Below, piece by piece: positions 15,377-26,831 of a stretch of 64,000 nt of DNA; position 1 is the stretch's first letter; each line of letters starts with the position of its first letter. The position numbers and the translations under genes were made by a program. The notes below the pieces were generated by a model, which was given only the letters and a program-made list of their open reading frames with translations, was not told the origin of the DNA and did no database searches. This stretch comes from Acidimicrobiales bacterium (GTDB lineage Bacteria; Actinomycetota; Acidimicrobiia; Acidimicrobiales; Poriferisodalaceae): assembly GCA_009843525.1 (NCBI GenBank), contig VYDH01000030.1, forward strand, positions 1 through 64,000, in the 5' to 3' direction.

Positions 15377-17791
15377 TTACTCCGCCTCGGGAGTGGGCTG
15401 CCACTCGCCCCAGGTGACGTCGGTGGTCAGCCGGTGCATCCAACGCGGCTCGTCGGTGGCGATGCCCCATGCGCTCACGCCGCGCCCGCGGTCGCGGAAC
15501 CAGCCGATGAGCGATTCGATGGAGCCCGACGCGTAGAGGAGATGGCTGCTGTCGGGCGACCAGATCGCCACACGTGTCGGCGCGGGCAGTGCGTGCACCA
15601 GCTTCACGTCGTCATCGGGCGAGCCGGGCGTGTGCAGGTACAGCGCTTCCCGCTCACCCATGCCGTCGCCGTCGTCATCGTGCAGGGTCACATAGGCAAC
15701 CCGGCCGTCGTCGGACCACGACAGCGAGTTGCCGGCTTCCGCCAGCGTCGTGACCCCACTCGTGCCGTCGGACCGATCCATGCGGGCTGCCAAGCCCGTC
15801 TGGTTGCCATCGGCATCCCGCAGGATCTCGCTGTAGGAGATGTAGGCGCCGTCGTGCGACCAGAAAACCCAGCCGTACGCCGACGGCGACACCTCACCGA
15901 TGAATCGCTTCGAACGTCCGTCGCGATGGGCGATCCAGGACTGCTCAGGCAGCAGGTAGTCGGTCACCGGACGGTCGGTCTCCACCCCGTACTCCAAGTA
16001 CGTGCTGTCGGGCGACCATCCCAGAAAGCGCGCATCAGCAACGATATGGGTCGCCTCGTCGCCCTCTTCGCTGCCGTCATCGGGAGCGACGTTGCTGACG
16101 TAGATATCCGTGGAGCAGTCCTGCGGATCGAGCGCTCGATAAGCGAAATGCTTGCCGTCAGGTGACCACAGGTCGATGATGAGCACGCTCCACGCGTCGA
16201 AGTCGATGACGCCGATGTCACGCTGGCCGGTGCCGTCAGCAGCCGCAAGGTGCAGGTTCCAGCTGTCGTCGGTCTCGTCGCCGTCGCAGTCGTTCGGCGT
16301 GGCGTACAGGAGATGGCTGCTGTCGGGCGACCAGCGCACGATGATGGCATCATCAGCCAGCATCACCGCAGGTGTGCTGCCATCGGCCGGCTCGATGCGT
16401 ACTTGACGCACCAACTCCATCGACTCGGGGTCGAGGTCTCCGGTGACATAGGCAATGTGGGATCCGTCCGGCGACCACATGCCGCCGGAGATGTCCGCGT
16501 AGTACCACGTGCGCAGATCTACGTAGCCCAGGCTGCGCCGCTGCGAGCCGTCGGCATCGCTCATGAACGCCTCAGCCCGATCGGTCCACCCGTCGTCGTC
16601 GATGTCGTCAAGGTCGAAGACGATGAGGCGGCTGCCGTCGGGCGACCACAGCGGCCAGACGCTCTCGTCGGCCACGACATGCACTTCGCCCTCGGGCGTG
16701 GCGGTCATGACACGCCGGTCGTTGTCCGACCATGCCAGATGACCGTTGACGGGGTGCCACTGCCAGCCGTTGTGGTCGACGGTCCGCAGCACTCGGTCGC
16801 TGCCGTCTGCTCGCAGCGTGTACAGCGTCGAGCCGACGCCCTCGACTCCCGACGCCTTCGTGAGTGCCACCCAGGGCAGGTAGTCGGCATCTGTCCGGGG
16901 GCGACGCGTGCGCTCGCCGCGGTTGATGGCCTCGAAGATCGCGCGTGCTTCCTCGGCGAGCGTCGCTGTGTCCACTGCGGCAGCAGGGGTGGCACCCGCG
17001 AGAGCGACACGCTCGACAGCGACTTTGGAATCGAAGGCGTCGAGCACGGCCCGCGCCGCGGCCTCGGCAGCGAGACCGGCCTCGTCGGCAGGACCAGCGA
17101 AGACGATCCGCGCCGGTCGGTAGTCGGCGATCAGCCCTGCCGTGGCCTCGGGCAGGCCGTCGACGGCAGCGGCAGGAGAGAAGTAGGCGATGGCTGCGTC
17201 GTGGAGAGTGGCGGCGAACGCTCTCGCTGCGTCGATGTCGGCGTCATCCCAGCCGTCGGCCACGACGAGTGTCACCGTGCCATGCCCGGCTCGTTCGGGT
17301 GTGCCCAGCACTTCACGAGCAGCGGCAGCGGCGGTGTCGGCGCGCGTGGCACCGCCGAGACGCTTCACCACCGACCAGCGGTAGGCGGAGCGCACCGCCG
17401 CAGCAAGTTCGTCCATCACTTCTGACGGCAGTGCGGCGGGACCGCCCACGACCAGCACCCGGTCGGGGCGGAACCCTGCGATGAGTGCCGCTGTCTCCGC
17501 GGGCACCCCCTCGGCGCTCAAGCATGCAGCGGCAGCGTTGCGGGCATGGGCAGCCAGCGCGACAGCCGTGGAGATATCGGCCGAACTCGCGCAGTCGGCG
17601 AGCACCAGCGTCAGGTTCGGCCCGTGCCGTGACGAATTCGATGGCGCTTCCTGAGCGGCTGCGGGCGAGGCGATCGCAACCGAACCCAGCGCCGCTGCCA
17701 GCGCCATCGCCGCTGCGGCCGCTCGCGCCCGGGCGCGGCGCCGTCGGCTCAATGCTTGGTGTGGACCTGCATGCTCATGTGACCGTGTCAT
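15377..17791 (-). CDS. Cell-wall-binding repeat protein with WD40-like beta-propeller
   Basis: This 804-residue exported protein has a signal peptide near residues 25-46 (AAAAMALAAALGSVAIASPA). Residues about 55-280 contain two divergent CWB2-type (PF04122) repeats (DRVLVVGGPAALP; ARIVFAGPA), which would bind the cell wall. From about residue 320 on, at least seven blades carry WSPDGS/WSPDSS-type motifs (for example WSPDGSRLIVF, WSPDGSHIAYV, WSPDSSHLLYA), a PD40/TolB-like propeller. Acidic DxDxD loops may bind calcium. A surface-anchored sensing or binding role is inferred. The product probably folds as an anchor plus an eight-bladed propeller. Confidence 0.8.
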   Translation of the reverse strand: MTRSHEHAGPHQALSRRRRARARAAAAAMALAAALGSVAIASPAAAQEAPSNSSRHGPNLTLVLADCASSADISTAVALAAHARNAAAACLSAEGVPAETAALIAGFRPDRVLVVGGPAALPSEVMDELAAAVRSAYRWSVVKRLGGATRADTAAAAAREVLGTPERAGHGTVTLVVADGWDDADIDAARAFAATLHDAAIAYFSPAAAVDGLPEATAGLIADYRPARIVFAGPADEAGLAAEAAARAVLDAFDSKVAVERVALAGATPAAAVDTATLAEEARAIFEAINRGERTRRPRTDADYLPWVALTKASGVEGVGSTLYTLRADGSDRVLRTVDHNGWQWHPVNGHLAWSDNDRRVMTATPEGEVHVVADESVWPLWSPDGSRLIVFDLDDIDDDGWTDRAEAFMSDADGSQRRSLGYVDLRTWYYADISGGMWSPDGSHIAYVTGDLDPESMELVRQVRIEPADGSTPAVMLADDAIIVRWSPDSSHLLYATPNDCDGDETDDSWNLHLAAADGTGQRDIGVIDFDAWSVLIIDLWSPDGKHFAYRALDPQDCSTDIYVSNVAPDDGSEEGDEATHIVADARFLGWSPDSTYLEYGVETDRPVTDYLLPEQSWIAHRDGRSKRFIGEVSPSAYGWVFWSHDGAYISYSEILRDADGNQTGLAARMDRSDGTSGVTTLAEAGNSLSWSDDGRVAYVTLHDDDGDGMGEREALYLHTPGSPDDDVKLVHALPAPTRVAIWSPDSSHLLYASGSIESLIGWFRDRGRGVSAWGIATDEPRWMHRLTTDVTWGEWQPTPEAE

Positions 17792-18084
17792 CGGTGCGAA
17801 ACGCTACCGCCCGCCCGCGACTGCGCTGTGTTGGCGCAACGGCGCGCAGGGACCGCGTCGGCACGCGACAATCATGGGAACCTCGTCAACGTGCGGCCCG
17901 AGTTCTTCTGTCACAGCAGCACGCCACAGCCAGCAAGCAGCAGCATGTTCGATCCTCAGCAGCTTGGCGCTCCGAAACGTGGCCGCGGCCGTCGCCAAAG
18001 CCAACGTCTTCAGTACGTCGGCCTGTAGCGTCGGCACGCTGACAAGGCAACTCGTAAGCTCAACTCTGTAAGAGGATCCGATAA

Positions 18085-19404
18085 GTGAACACTGGGCAGT
18101 CCATGTCTCGAAGGAACAGCAAGCGACTTCTGAGGCGACGATGCTCGCCTGTTGTCGGCACTCGTCGAATTATGGTGCTCTGCTTGGCGCTTGTAGCGAG
18201 TTTGGCGTTTCCATCCGCGGCCATCGCTTACGACGGCGCGGTGCTGTCAGAGGGTTCAGGCGGATCTCTAGGCCCTCTTGGGGATCACGGAGATTCATTC
18301 GTGCCGGAGCCGATAGACGATGGGTCCGATTCGGAATCCGAGCCGCCGCAAGCTCCGCCATCCGACGCGGAAGCTCAACTTGCTGGCCTGAGTGACGAAG
18401 TTCTCGACCTGATCCGAGGTTCGAGTGAACTGCCGGGCACCTTTGTCGAGAACATTGAATCGGCCGGAGACGATCCTGCCCAATCTTTCGTCAAATACAA
18501 TGATGATGTCGCGGTGCCAGTGGTCGGTACAGGCAGCTTTCGGATCTCCTTGGATGAATCAAATGCCGTAGGACTCCGGTTGGAGGGTGCCGCCGGGCAA
18601 GCGAAAGTTCTCGGCAACTGGGGTATCAGCTACGGAGGTGACGCTTCCAGTATCGTCACATTCCCGCAGGAAGCGATCCTCGAAACATTCACCATCGTCG
18701 AATCAGACCAAAGCCCAAGACGCTATAGCATGGCGCTGGACTTGCCAGAAGGTTATCGACTGGTGCTGGCCGATAATTCAGGAGCGGCGATTGTTGATGG
18801 TGAAGGATTTCCGTCTATATTCATTGATGCACCGCTCGCTGTTGATGCAGATGGTACCGCGGTTGACTTGGCCTTGCAGGTCGACGGTGAACAGCTCGTC
18901 CTTGATGTCAATCATCAGAATGACAAATACACCTACCCTATTGTGGCTGATCCGGTGTGGTACTATTTCGGCCGAGGATTCCAAGTTAACCATGCCGAGT
19001 TTGAGTACTGCAAATACCCATCCCGCTACCGCATTTGCTTTATCGCATTCTCTGAATCCCGATCGGCCCTGTCCCTTACGCAGCGATACTTCTCAGGTAG
19101 GAGCCTCCATAACGGAGCGGGCGACGCCTTTCGGCATTGCTACTGGTCAGCGGCGATGACGATACGAATCAGCCACTCCAAAGCGCGTGAATTTGGAGAC
19201 ATGCACGAGACGACCCCTGGCCAGCCGACAATCGAGAAGACTATGGACCAGCGCAACAATGGCATTGGAAGATCGGTAGGCACGCGGGTCCGAAGTCTCC
19301 ATGGGAGAGTCCTCTATCGTGCGGAAGTCGATTGCCTCCATAAGGCCGACAATGGCGACCTGTGGATTATTGGAAGCGACGGTCGATTGCGACTGGGGGC
19401 TTAA
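18085..19404 (+). CDS. Secreted protein with DUF6973-like C-terminal domain
   Basis: This 439-residue protein starts at GTG 18085; AGAGGA lies 8 nt upstream. A signal peptide covers about residues 28-49 (IMVLCLALVASLAFPSAA). A proline/acid-rich linker and a beta-rich middle region follow. The C-terminal 130 residues contain NGAGDAFRHCYWSAAMT, AREFGDMHE and MDQRNNGIGRSVG, matching the pattern of DUF6973 domains seen at the ends of secreted and polymorphic-toxin-like proteins. Base composition is visibly less GC-rich than the flanks, suggesting recent acquisition. A toxin or enzyme role is inference. A small membrane-protein gene follows. Confidence 0.65.
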   Translation: MNTGQSMSRRNSKRLLRRRCSPVVGTRRIMVLCLALVASLAFPSAAIAYDGAVLSEGSGGSLGPLGDHGDSFVPEPIDDGSDSESEPPQAPPSDAEAQLAGLSDEVLDLIRGSSELPGTFVENIESAGDDPAQSFVKYNDDVAVPVVGTGSFRISLDESNAVGLRLEGAAGQAKVLGNWGISYGGDASSIVTFPQEAILETFTIVESDQSPRRYSMALDLPEGYRLVLADNSGAAIVDGEGFPSIFIDAPLAVDADGTAVDLALQVDGEQLVLDVNHQNDKYTYPIVADPVWYYFGRGFQVNHAEFEYCKYPSRYRICFIAFSESRSALSLTQRYFSGRSLHNGAGDAFRHCYWSAAMTIRISHSKAREFGDMHETTPGQPTIEKTMDQRNNGIGRSVGTRVRSLHGRVLYRAEVDCLHKADNGDLWIIGSDGRLRLGA

Positions 19405-19521
19405 GGTCGAGTCAGGCGCAGTAACTTCGGAAAGCCGATAGTGGGTTCTGGCACTCGGAGCGCAAGCGATGCCAGTATCTGGCAACCGATCCGGGTTCTG
19501 GCTTCCACCCGCTTAGGTTTG

Positions 19522-20001
19522 ATGTTGCGCCACAAGTCGGTCCGGCGATTGCTGGCATTGGTGCAAACGCTGTTGTTGGCCTACTTCGTCGGCATGGCGT
19601 ATTTGTTTCTGTGGCTCGGGGGGAGTGTGGCGCGATTCGAGAGCCACACACGCTATTGGGCGTGGAATGCCGCGTTCGTAGTCCTCTTTGCTGCCGGCGT
19701 CTGTGTTCTTGTCTCAGGAATTGTCGTCTTCATGCTGGAGTCAGCCGGGCAGTCCCGCGTCCGCCATTGGATGCTGATGACCTGTGCTGTCGGGTACTTG
19801 GGAGTTGCGCTGCTGCTGTTCACGTCATTCGGACTGTCTTTGAGCGCGGACCTATCGGGCGAGACGGCGGCAGCCACGATCGCTTGGTATGCGGTTGCGC
19901 TGTGTCTGGTCCTGCCTACAGGTGTGAGCGCGCTTGTCCAAATGGTGGTTGCGAGGGACGGCACCAAGCTCAGCTCTGGCCGGTCAGCTTGCGATTCTTG
20001 A
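19522..20001 (+). CDS. Four-helix membrane protein of unknown function
   Basis: This is a 159-residue protein from ATG 19522; an in-frame upstream GTG at 19441 would add 27 residues. Four hydrophobic segments are visible ([79 protein letters not shown]). The termini are short and charged. I recognise no family. It follows the DUF6973-like secreted protein by 117 nt and could be its immunity or export partner, which is speculative. Its 3' end overlaps the convergent sdhB gene by 32 nt. Confidence 0.55.
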   Translation: MLRHKSVRRLLALVQTLLLAYFVGMAYLFLWLGGSVARFESHTRYWAWNAAFVVLFAAGVCVLVSGIVVFMLESAGQSRVRHWMLMTCAVGYLGVALLLFTSFGLSLSADLSGETAAATIAWYAVALCLVLPTGVSALVQMVVARDGTKLSSGRSACDS

Positions 20002-20766
20002 TCTTGGCCTTGACGTAGTCGCGGTTCATGAACGCGATGAAGTCGAGGCTGATCTCCTTCGGGCAGGCCTCAGTGCACTCCCCGTGATTGGTGCACGAGC
20101 CGAAGAACTGCTCCATTGTCTCCACCATGGCCTCGGTGCGCTCCCAGCGCTGGGGCTGGCCCTGGGGGATCAGGTTGAGATGCGCCAGCTTCGCCGAGGT
20201 GAACAGCTGCGCTGCCGAATTGGGGCAGGCCGCTACGCACGCCCCGCAGCCGATGCACGCAGCTGCGTCCATCGAGGTATCGGCGGCTTCCTTCGGCACC
20301 GGCGTCTGGTTGGCGTCGCCGACCGCGCCGGTGTTGACCGAGATGTAGCCGCCGGCCTCGATGATGCGATCGAACGAGCTGCGGTCAACCACCAGGTCGC
20401 GCACCACCGGGAAAGCCTTCGCCCGGAACGGCTCCACCGTGATGACGTCGCCGTCGGTGAACTTGCGCATATGCAGCTGGCAGGTGGTGGTGGCCAGTTC
20501 GTGCCCGTGCGCCCGACCGTTGATCATGAGGCTGCACATGCCGCAGATGCCCTCGCGGCAGTCGTGGTCGAACTCGATCGGGACGTCGCCGCCCTCGATG
20601 AGCCGCTCGTTGATGATGTCGAGCAGCTCCAGGAACGACATGTCCTCGCTGATGTTCGGAGCGTCGAAGGTGTGGAACCGTCCCGGCGCATCGGGTCCGT
20701 CCTGGCGCCAGATGCGCAGCGTGAGGCTCAAGGTGCCGCCATGGCTGGCCTGGCCGTTCGTCCCGC

Positions 20767-20770
<4 letters not shown>
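19970..20770 (-). CDS. sdhB: Succinate dehydrogenase iron-sulfur subunit
   Basis: This 266-residue electron-transfer subunit passes electrons from the flavoprotein to the membrane anchor. A [2Fe-2S] ferredoxin motif is seen at CREGICGMC plus a later Cys in TTTCQ. [4Fe-4S] ligands lie in [13 protein letters not shown], and [3Fe-4S] ligands in [15 protein letters not shown]. It starts at GTG 20770, sharing GTGA with the sdhA stop, so it is translationally coupled. The gene order sdhC-sdhA-sdhB and the single anchor point to the type B complex. Confidence 0.95.
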
Positions 20771-22737
<1,967 letters not shown>

Positions 22738-22738
22738 G

Positions 22739-23578
22739 TCAGTGCGCCCCTGCTTCTTTCTCGAGACACTCCAGGCCGGTGGTGTCGTTGACCGGGCAGT
22801 CCCGGTTGTCCTCGTCGACCAGCCCGGCCTGCACCAGCACCGGGAATGACAGGTTGCCCACCAGCACCACGCCGACGAGCGCCGTGGCCAGGTTGCGGCG
22901 CAGCCCGTTGTAGCGCGGGTTGTTCACGCCGAGGCTCTGGAACATGCTCCAGGTGCCGTGGAAGATGTGGACGGCCAGCGCCACGTTGGCCACCACATAG
23001 ATGATCGCCACCGGGATCGACGACAGCGACTCCACCACGTTGTGGTACGGATCGCCCCGCACGTAGGCGTCGCCCAGCCACCAGCCCCACGTCAGGTCGG
23101 CCAGGTGGAACAGCACGTACAGGCCCACGATGGGACCCGTCCAGCGCATGGTGCGCGAGGCGTAGTTGGCGGCGATGTAGTCGCGCTTGGATGCGTACTT
23201 CTTGGCGCCGCCCACGAAGCCCGCCCGCTCAGAGGCCAGCCGGCTGCGCTCCTTCAGCGTGTAGGCCGAATGCAGGTGCACCACGAACATGGCCAGCAGC
23301 CCCACCCGCATGATCCACAGGAGCAGCGTGCGGGGCAGCAGCCCGCCGCCGAGGTCGCGCAGCGTCTCGGCGTACTCGTACATCCGAGAGGGACCCTCGT
23401 AGAGGTGCAGGTTGCCGATCATGTGAACGATCACGAAGCCCAGCAGCCCGATGCCTGTCCACGCCATGACCCACTTGCGGCCGATCGCTGACTGGTAGAT
23501 GTTCAGCGGGAACGGCAGCGGGCGCTTGGTCTTGAACACCGGTGCAGACCCGGCGGCCTGCGTGGCAGTCGGCGCCAT
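22739..23578 (-). CDS. sdhC: Succinate dehydrogenase cytochrome b subunit (type B)
   Basis: This 279-residue integral membrane anchor has about five hydrophobic helices. Conserved histidines that could ligate two b haems appear in [33 protein letters not shown] and AVHIFHGTW. It is the first gene of sdhCAB. No separate sdhD is present, as expected for the type B complex, which uses one large anchor subunit and menaquinone. The promoter must lie within 23579-23742. Confidence 0.93.
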   Translation of the reverse strand: MAPTATQAAGSAPVFKTKRPLPFPLNIYQSAIGRKWVMAWTGIGLLGFVIVHMIGNLHLYEGPSRMYEYAETLRDLGGGLLPRTLLLWIMRVGLLAMFVVHLHSAYTLKERSRLASERAGFVGGAKKYASKRDYIAANYASRTMRWTGPIVGLYVLFHLADLTWGWWLGDAYVRGDPYHNVVESLSSIPVAIIYVVANVALAVHIFHGTWSMFQSLGVNNPRYNGLRRNLATALVGVVLVGNLSFPVLVQAGLVDEDNRDCPVNDTTGLECLEKEAGAH

Positions 23579-23672
23579 GTGTTCCTCCCGTGCGTGGCGT
23601 GATGCGGCGGTCGGCGCGCTCCGCCCGGGGGCCGTCCGCGCCAGGGCCGTACGGTACTTGCAGATTCCTCGC

Positions 23673-23707
23673 GAGCGCCGAAGCTGCGCTTCGCTACGCC
23701 GGCGCTC
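23673..23707. terminator. Hairpin between the GH2-like gene and sdhC
   Basis: GAGCGCCG (23673-23680) and CGGCGCTC (23700-23707) are perfect inverted arms with a 19-nt loop that itself contains partial self-pairing. It lies just downstream of the GH2-like gene on the minus strand and upstream of the sdh operon. No T tract follows. It may separate the two transcription units. Confidence 0.4.
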
Positions 23708-23742
23708 ACCCGAAGGGGTCCAGGTTTCGCGGGATCAGATCC

Positions 23743-25002
23743 TCAGCGACGGTCCGGAGGCAGCACCGGGCGCGTGGGATCGGCCGCATGCATGGCGCTT
23801 GCCATGGTGCGGTATGCCCACCGGCCCATCGCGCGTGGCCACTGTCTCCGTCCCAGGGGAGGCACCTGCTGCCAGGCGGCGACGCTGGGGTGGTGGCCGG
23901 CGTGATCGGCTGCTGCTGCGGCGGCTTGGGCGGCGAGCGCGCGCAGGCCGCGCTCTGCGCCGGTGAACACGCTGGGATCGAGCGTGACCTGTTGGCACAG
24001 CAGCCGGCCGTCGCTGTTCGCAGACTCGTAGAAGCCGGGATGGCTCAGCTCGTGCTCGACGACGCGTAGGGCGTCGAGCCCGTCACGGTGCGTTTCGCCG
24101 TTCACTGCCAGCCTGCCGCGGCGGACTGACACGGTCCGGATCCCCGTCGGGAGCCTGACCGCGTGGCTGGAGCGGCCGTCGATGGCCACGTCGATGTCGA
24201 TGCAGTAGAGCGCCTGGTCTCCCGACCCGGCTGGCCACCACAGCGTCGGCTGCTCCAGCGCGACCAGCCACTCCAGCTCGTTGCGGCCTCGCGCCAGCAC
24301 CGGCTCGGACAGGGCGAGGCCGTCGCCCACCGATGCGACTTGACGGGTGGCGTCTTTGGACCAACCGGCGTCGGGGTGATCAGCGGGCAGCACCGTCGTG
24401 GTGATCTCGCTGCGATGCGTGCCGGCGCTGTCGACAGTGGCGGCGATGCGCAGCACGGCCCGATCGGGGCTGGCCTCGATCACCTGCGCACGCACGCGCT
24501 CGATGCGCGCCGGTCCGGTCCGCTGGATGTTCACCCGCGCGTCCTCGCTCTGGGGCAACCGGACAGTTCCGCGCGAGGCCTCCACCGCAGTCAGATGCTC
24601 GCTGCGGCCGCGCAGCAGATGGCTCACCTCAAATGCGTGTTCTGCGTGACGCCCGCGCAGGTCTCCCAGATAGGTGCCGTCAAGCCACAGGTGGCCGAGT
24701 TCGCACAGTCCGCTCGCAACCAACCACCAGCGCCCATCGCGGTCTGCCGTGCGGTCGGCGCTGTCGAGCTCAGCCGCCGGCTCCGGCGGCAGTTCGAATC
24801 GCCGCCGGTAGAGCACAGCGCTTTCGTCAGCGAGGCCAGCGTCCAGCCACCACCGGCCGGGGGTCGACGTCGTCTGCCAGCCCGATTCGTCCAGCTCACG
24901 ATCCGCCACCGTCCGCCACTCGCCGTGCCCGGCGGCCCGCACCAGCCAGCCACCCGCAAGCGCCTGAGCGTCTCCGCTTCCGGCTGTCAAGGTGAAAATC
25001 AT
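23743..25002 (-). CDS. GH2/beta-mannosidase-like protein lacking the catalytic barrel
   Basis: This 419-residue protein resembles the non-catalytic part of family 2 glycoside hydrolases: a jelly-roll sugar-binding domain (residues about 20-150, LWLDGTYLGDLRGRHAEHAF), then an immunoglobulin-like domain ending GIRTVSVRRGRLAVNG. The TIM barrel that should follow is reduced to about 100 residues (GHHPSVAAWQQVPP), and the acid/base NE motif is absent. It is probably not a hydrolase, although a carbohydrate-binding role remains possible. Frames are clean with no internal stop, so the truncation looks fixed. Confidence 0.6.
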   Translation of the reverse strand: MIFTLTAGSGDAQALAGGWLVRAAGHGEWRTVADRELDESGWQTTSTPGRWWLDAGLADESAVLYRRRFELPPEPAAELDSADRTADRDGRWWLVASGLCELGHLWLDGTYLGDLRGRHAEHAFEVSHLLRGRSEHLTAVEASRGTVRLPQSEDARVNIQRTGPARIERVRAQVIEASPDRAVLRIAATVDSAGTHRSEITTTVLPADHPDAGWSKDATRQVASVGDGLALSEPVLARGRNELEWLVALEQPTLWWPAGSGDQALYCIDIDVAIDGRSSHAVRLPTGIRTVSVRRGRLAVNGETHRDGLDALRVVEHELSHPGFYESANSDGRLLCQQVTLDPSVFTGAERGLRALAAQAAAAAADHAGHHPSVAAWQQVPPLGRRQWPRAMGRWAYRTMASAMHAADPTRPVLPPDRR

Positions 25003-25048
25003 TGAAAGCTACTGAGAATAATGGACAAGTGTGGTGCGGATGTCACGC

Positions 25049-25082
25049 AAGACCCCCGCCCAGCGAGCCGAGCGGGGGTCTT
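25049..25082. terminator. Strong bidirectional hairpin
   Basis: AAGACCCCCGC (25049-25059) and GCGGGGGTCTT (25072-25082) are perfect 11-bp arms around a 12-nt loop. The flanking A and T pairs give a short U run on either strand. It insulates the minus-strand GH2-like gene from transcription coming from the right, or ends a short transcript. No protein gene ends at it. Confidence 0.7.
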
Positions 25083-25114
25083 CGAGGAGCGGAGCCGTAC
25101 GGGCTTCGTTCCAT

Positions 25115-25182
25115 GGGGGCAGCCAAGTGGCCGGGACGACCTGAAAACCCACTCCCGAGGGGTTCGAGTCCCCTTGCCTCCA
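25115..25182 (+). ncRNA. tRNA-like element with G3-U70 acceptor stem but no normal anticodon arm
   Basis: The 68 nt have a 7-bp acceptor stem: GGGGGCA at 25115-25121 pairs with TGCCTCC at 25175-25181, with one G-U at position 3-70. A73 follows, and AGTGGCC resembles a D-loop. A perfect T-arm (AGGGG-TTCGAGT-CCCCT) precedes the acceptor 3' strand. The middle (ACGACCTGAAAACCCACT) does not fold into a standard anticodon stem, and the length is about 5 nt short. CCA is not encoded. G3-U70 with A73 is the alanine identity set shared by tRNA-Ala and tmRNA. It may be a degenerate tRNA or a tRNA mimic. Confidence 0.45.
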
Positions 25183-25268
25183 CCGGTCACGCTACGCGCA
25201 GTGAACGGGCGGGTGCAACCAACCTGCGCCAACGCCGTCTGAAGCCACCAGCCACTAGGTTGCCCGCC

Positions 25269-26732
25269 ATGACGCAACCCACCACGCTCGGCGAACTGCG
25301 CAAGACCGGCTGGGTCTCCCGGCCGGTCAAAGAGGAGATGCGTGCGAATGCCGCGAAGGCCATCGCCGCGTCCGAGCCGCTGTTCGAGGGTGTGCTGGGC
25401 TACGAGAACACGGTGCTGCCCCAGCTCGAGAACGCCATGCTGGCCGGCCACGACGTGGTGTTCCTGGGCGAGCGGGGCCAGGCCAAGACCCGCATGATCC
25501 GCTCGCTGGTGAACCTGCTCGACGAGTGGATGCCCTACATCGAGGGCTCCGAGATCTTCGACGACCCGTACAACCCGGTGTCGCGGCATGCGCTCGATCT
25601 GGTTGCCGAGCACGGCGACGACACTCCGATCGCCTGGGCGCATCGCAGCATTCGCTACGGCGAGAAGCTGGCCACGCCCGACACGTCCATTGCCGACCTC
25701 ATCGGCGAGGTAGACCCGATCAAGGTGGCCGAGGGCCGGTACCTGTCCGACGAGCTGACGCTGCACTACGGCTTGGTGCCGCGCACCAACCGCGGCATCT
25801 TCGCCATCAACGAGCTGCCCGACCTCGCCGAGCGGATCCAGGTGGGCCTGCTGAACGTGCTCGAGGAACGCGACGTGCAGATCCGCGGCTACAAGATCCG
25901 CCTGCCGCTCGACGTGCTGCTGGTGGCCACCGCCAACCCAGAGGACTACACCAACCGGGGCCGCATCATCACGCCGCTGAAGGACCGCTTCGGCGCGCAG
26001 ATCCGCACCCACTACCCGCTCGACGTCGACACCGAGATGGACATCGCGTCGGCGGAGGCCCGCCCGCTCGACCTGCAGGGGATCGATGTGGGGATGGGCG
26101 AAGGCGTGCCAGGGGGTGTCATCGTGACGCTGCCCGACTTCATGGCCGAGATCGTGGCCACCTTCAGCCATGTGGCCCGTGCCAGCAGCCAGGTCAACCA
26201 GCGCTCGGGCGTGTCGGTGCGCATGACGGTCACCAACACCGAGACGCTCGCGGCCAACGCCACCCGCCGGGCGCTGCAGCGCGGCGAGCGGTACGTGGTG
26301 CCCCGCGTCAGCGATCTGGAATCGCTCATGAGCTCTACCGCCGGCAAGATCGAGATCGAGTCGATGGAGGAGGGGCGCGACGGCAAGATCGTGGAGACCA
26401 TGCTCAAGGCGGCCGTGCTCGAAGTGTTCAAGAATCGCTTCTCGCCCGACGAGCTGAGCGATGTGGTTGCCAGCTTCGGCGAGGGCAAGGTGGTGCACAC
26501 CGGCGACGACCTGGGCTCAGAGGCCTACATGGAGCTGCTCGCCGGCAATCAGGCGCTGGCCGTCGCCGCTGAGTCGCTGGTAGCCGCCGCAGCCGATCCG
26601 CAGTCGGACGAAGGCGCAGCGCCCGCAGTGCTGGCCTCGGCCGTCGAGCTGGTGCTCGAAGGCCTGCACCTGTCGAAGCGGCTCAACAAGGAGCACGTCG
26701 GCGCCCGGGCGACCTACCGCTCACGCGGTTAG
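25269..26732 (+). CDS. MoxR/magnesium-chelatase-like AAA+ ATPase
   Basis: This 487-residue AAA+ protein of the MoxR/chelatase clade has the nucleotide loop GERGQAKT (67-74; Ala instead of Gly before Lys is common in this subgroup). The Walker B-type acidic patch is in FAINELPDLAERIQVG, sensor 1 is LLVATANPED, and the arginine finger region is GRIITPLKDRFGAQ. The start at ATG 25269 follows the conserved MTQPTTLGELR beginning; no strong ribosome site is visible. It is paired with the VWA gene 99 nt downstream. In such pairs the ATPase remodels a target recognised by the VWA protein. The substrate is unknown. Confidence 0.85.
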   Translation: MTQPTTLGELRKTGWVSRPVKEEMRANAAKAIAASEPLFEGVLGYENTVLPQLENAMLAGHDVVFLGERGQAKTRMIRSLVNLLDEWMPYIEGSEIFDDPYNPVSRHALDLVAEHGDDTPIAWAHRSIRYGEKLATPDTSIADLIGEVDPIKVAEGRYLSDELTLHYGLVPRTNRGIFAINELPDLAERIQVGLLNVLEERDVQIRGYKIRLPLDVLLVATANPEDYTNRGRIITPLKDRFGAQIRTHYPLDVDTEMDIASAEARPLDLQGIDVGMGEGVPGGVIVTLPDFMAEIVATFSHVARASSQVNQRSGVSVRMTVTNTETLAANATRRALQRGERYVVPRVSDLESLMSSTAGKIEIESMEEGRDGKIVETMLKAAVLEVFKNRFSPDELSDVVASFGEGKVVHTGDDLGSEAYMELLAGNQALAVAAESLVAAAADPQSDEGAAPAVLASAVELVLEGLHLSKRLNKEHVGARATYRSRG

Positions 26733-26831
26733 GCCCGGTTGCACCCGCCGTCGTGACAGAGTGAGTCTCATGCAGGGACGTGCGGGATTCCCGAGTTGCT
26801 CGCAGCAGACGCGTCCGACGGAGGAAGCCCA

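Noticed and set aside
17485..18042. A 185-codon plus-strand frame upstream of the DUF6973-like gene
   Set aside because: It overlaps the signal-peptide region of the cell-wall-binding gene in antisense and is Arg/Pro/Ser-rich without motifs.
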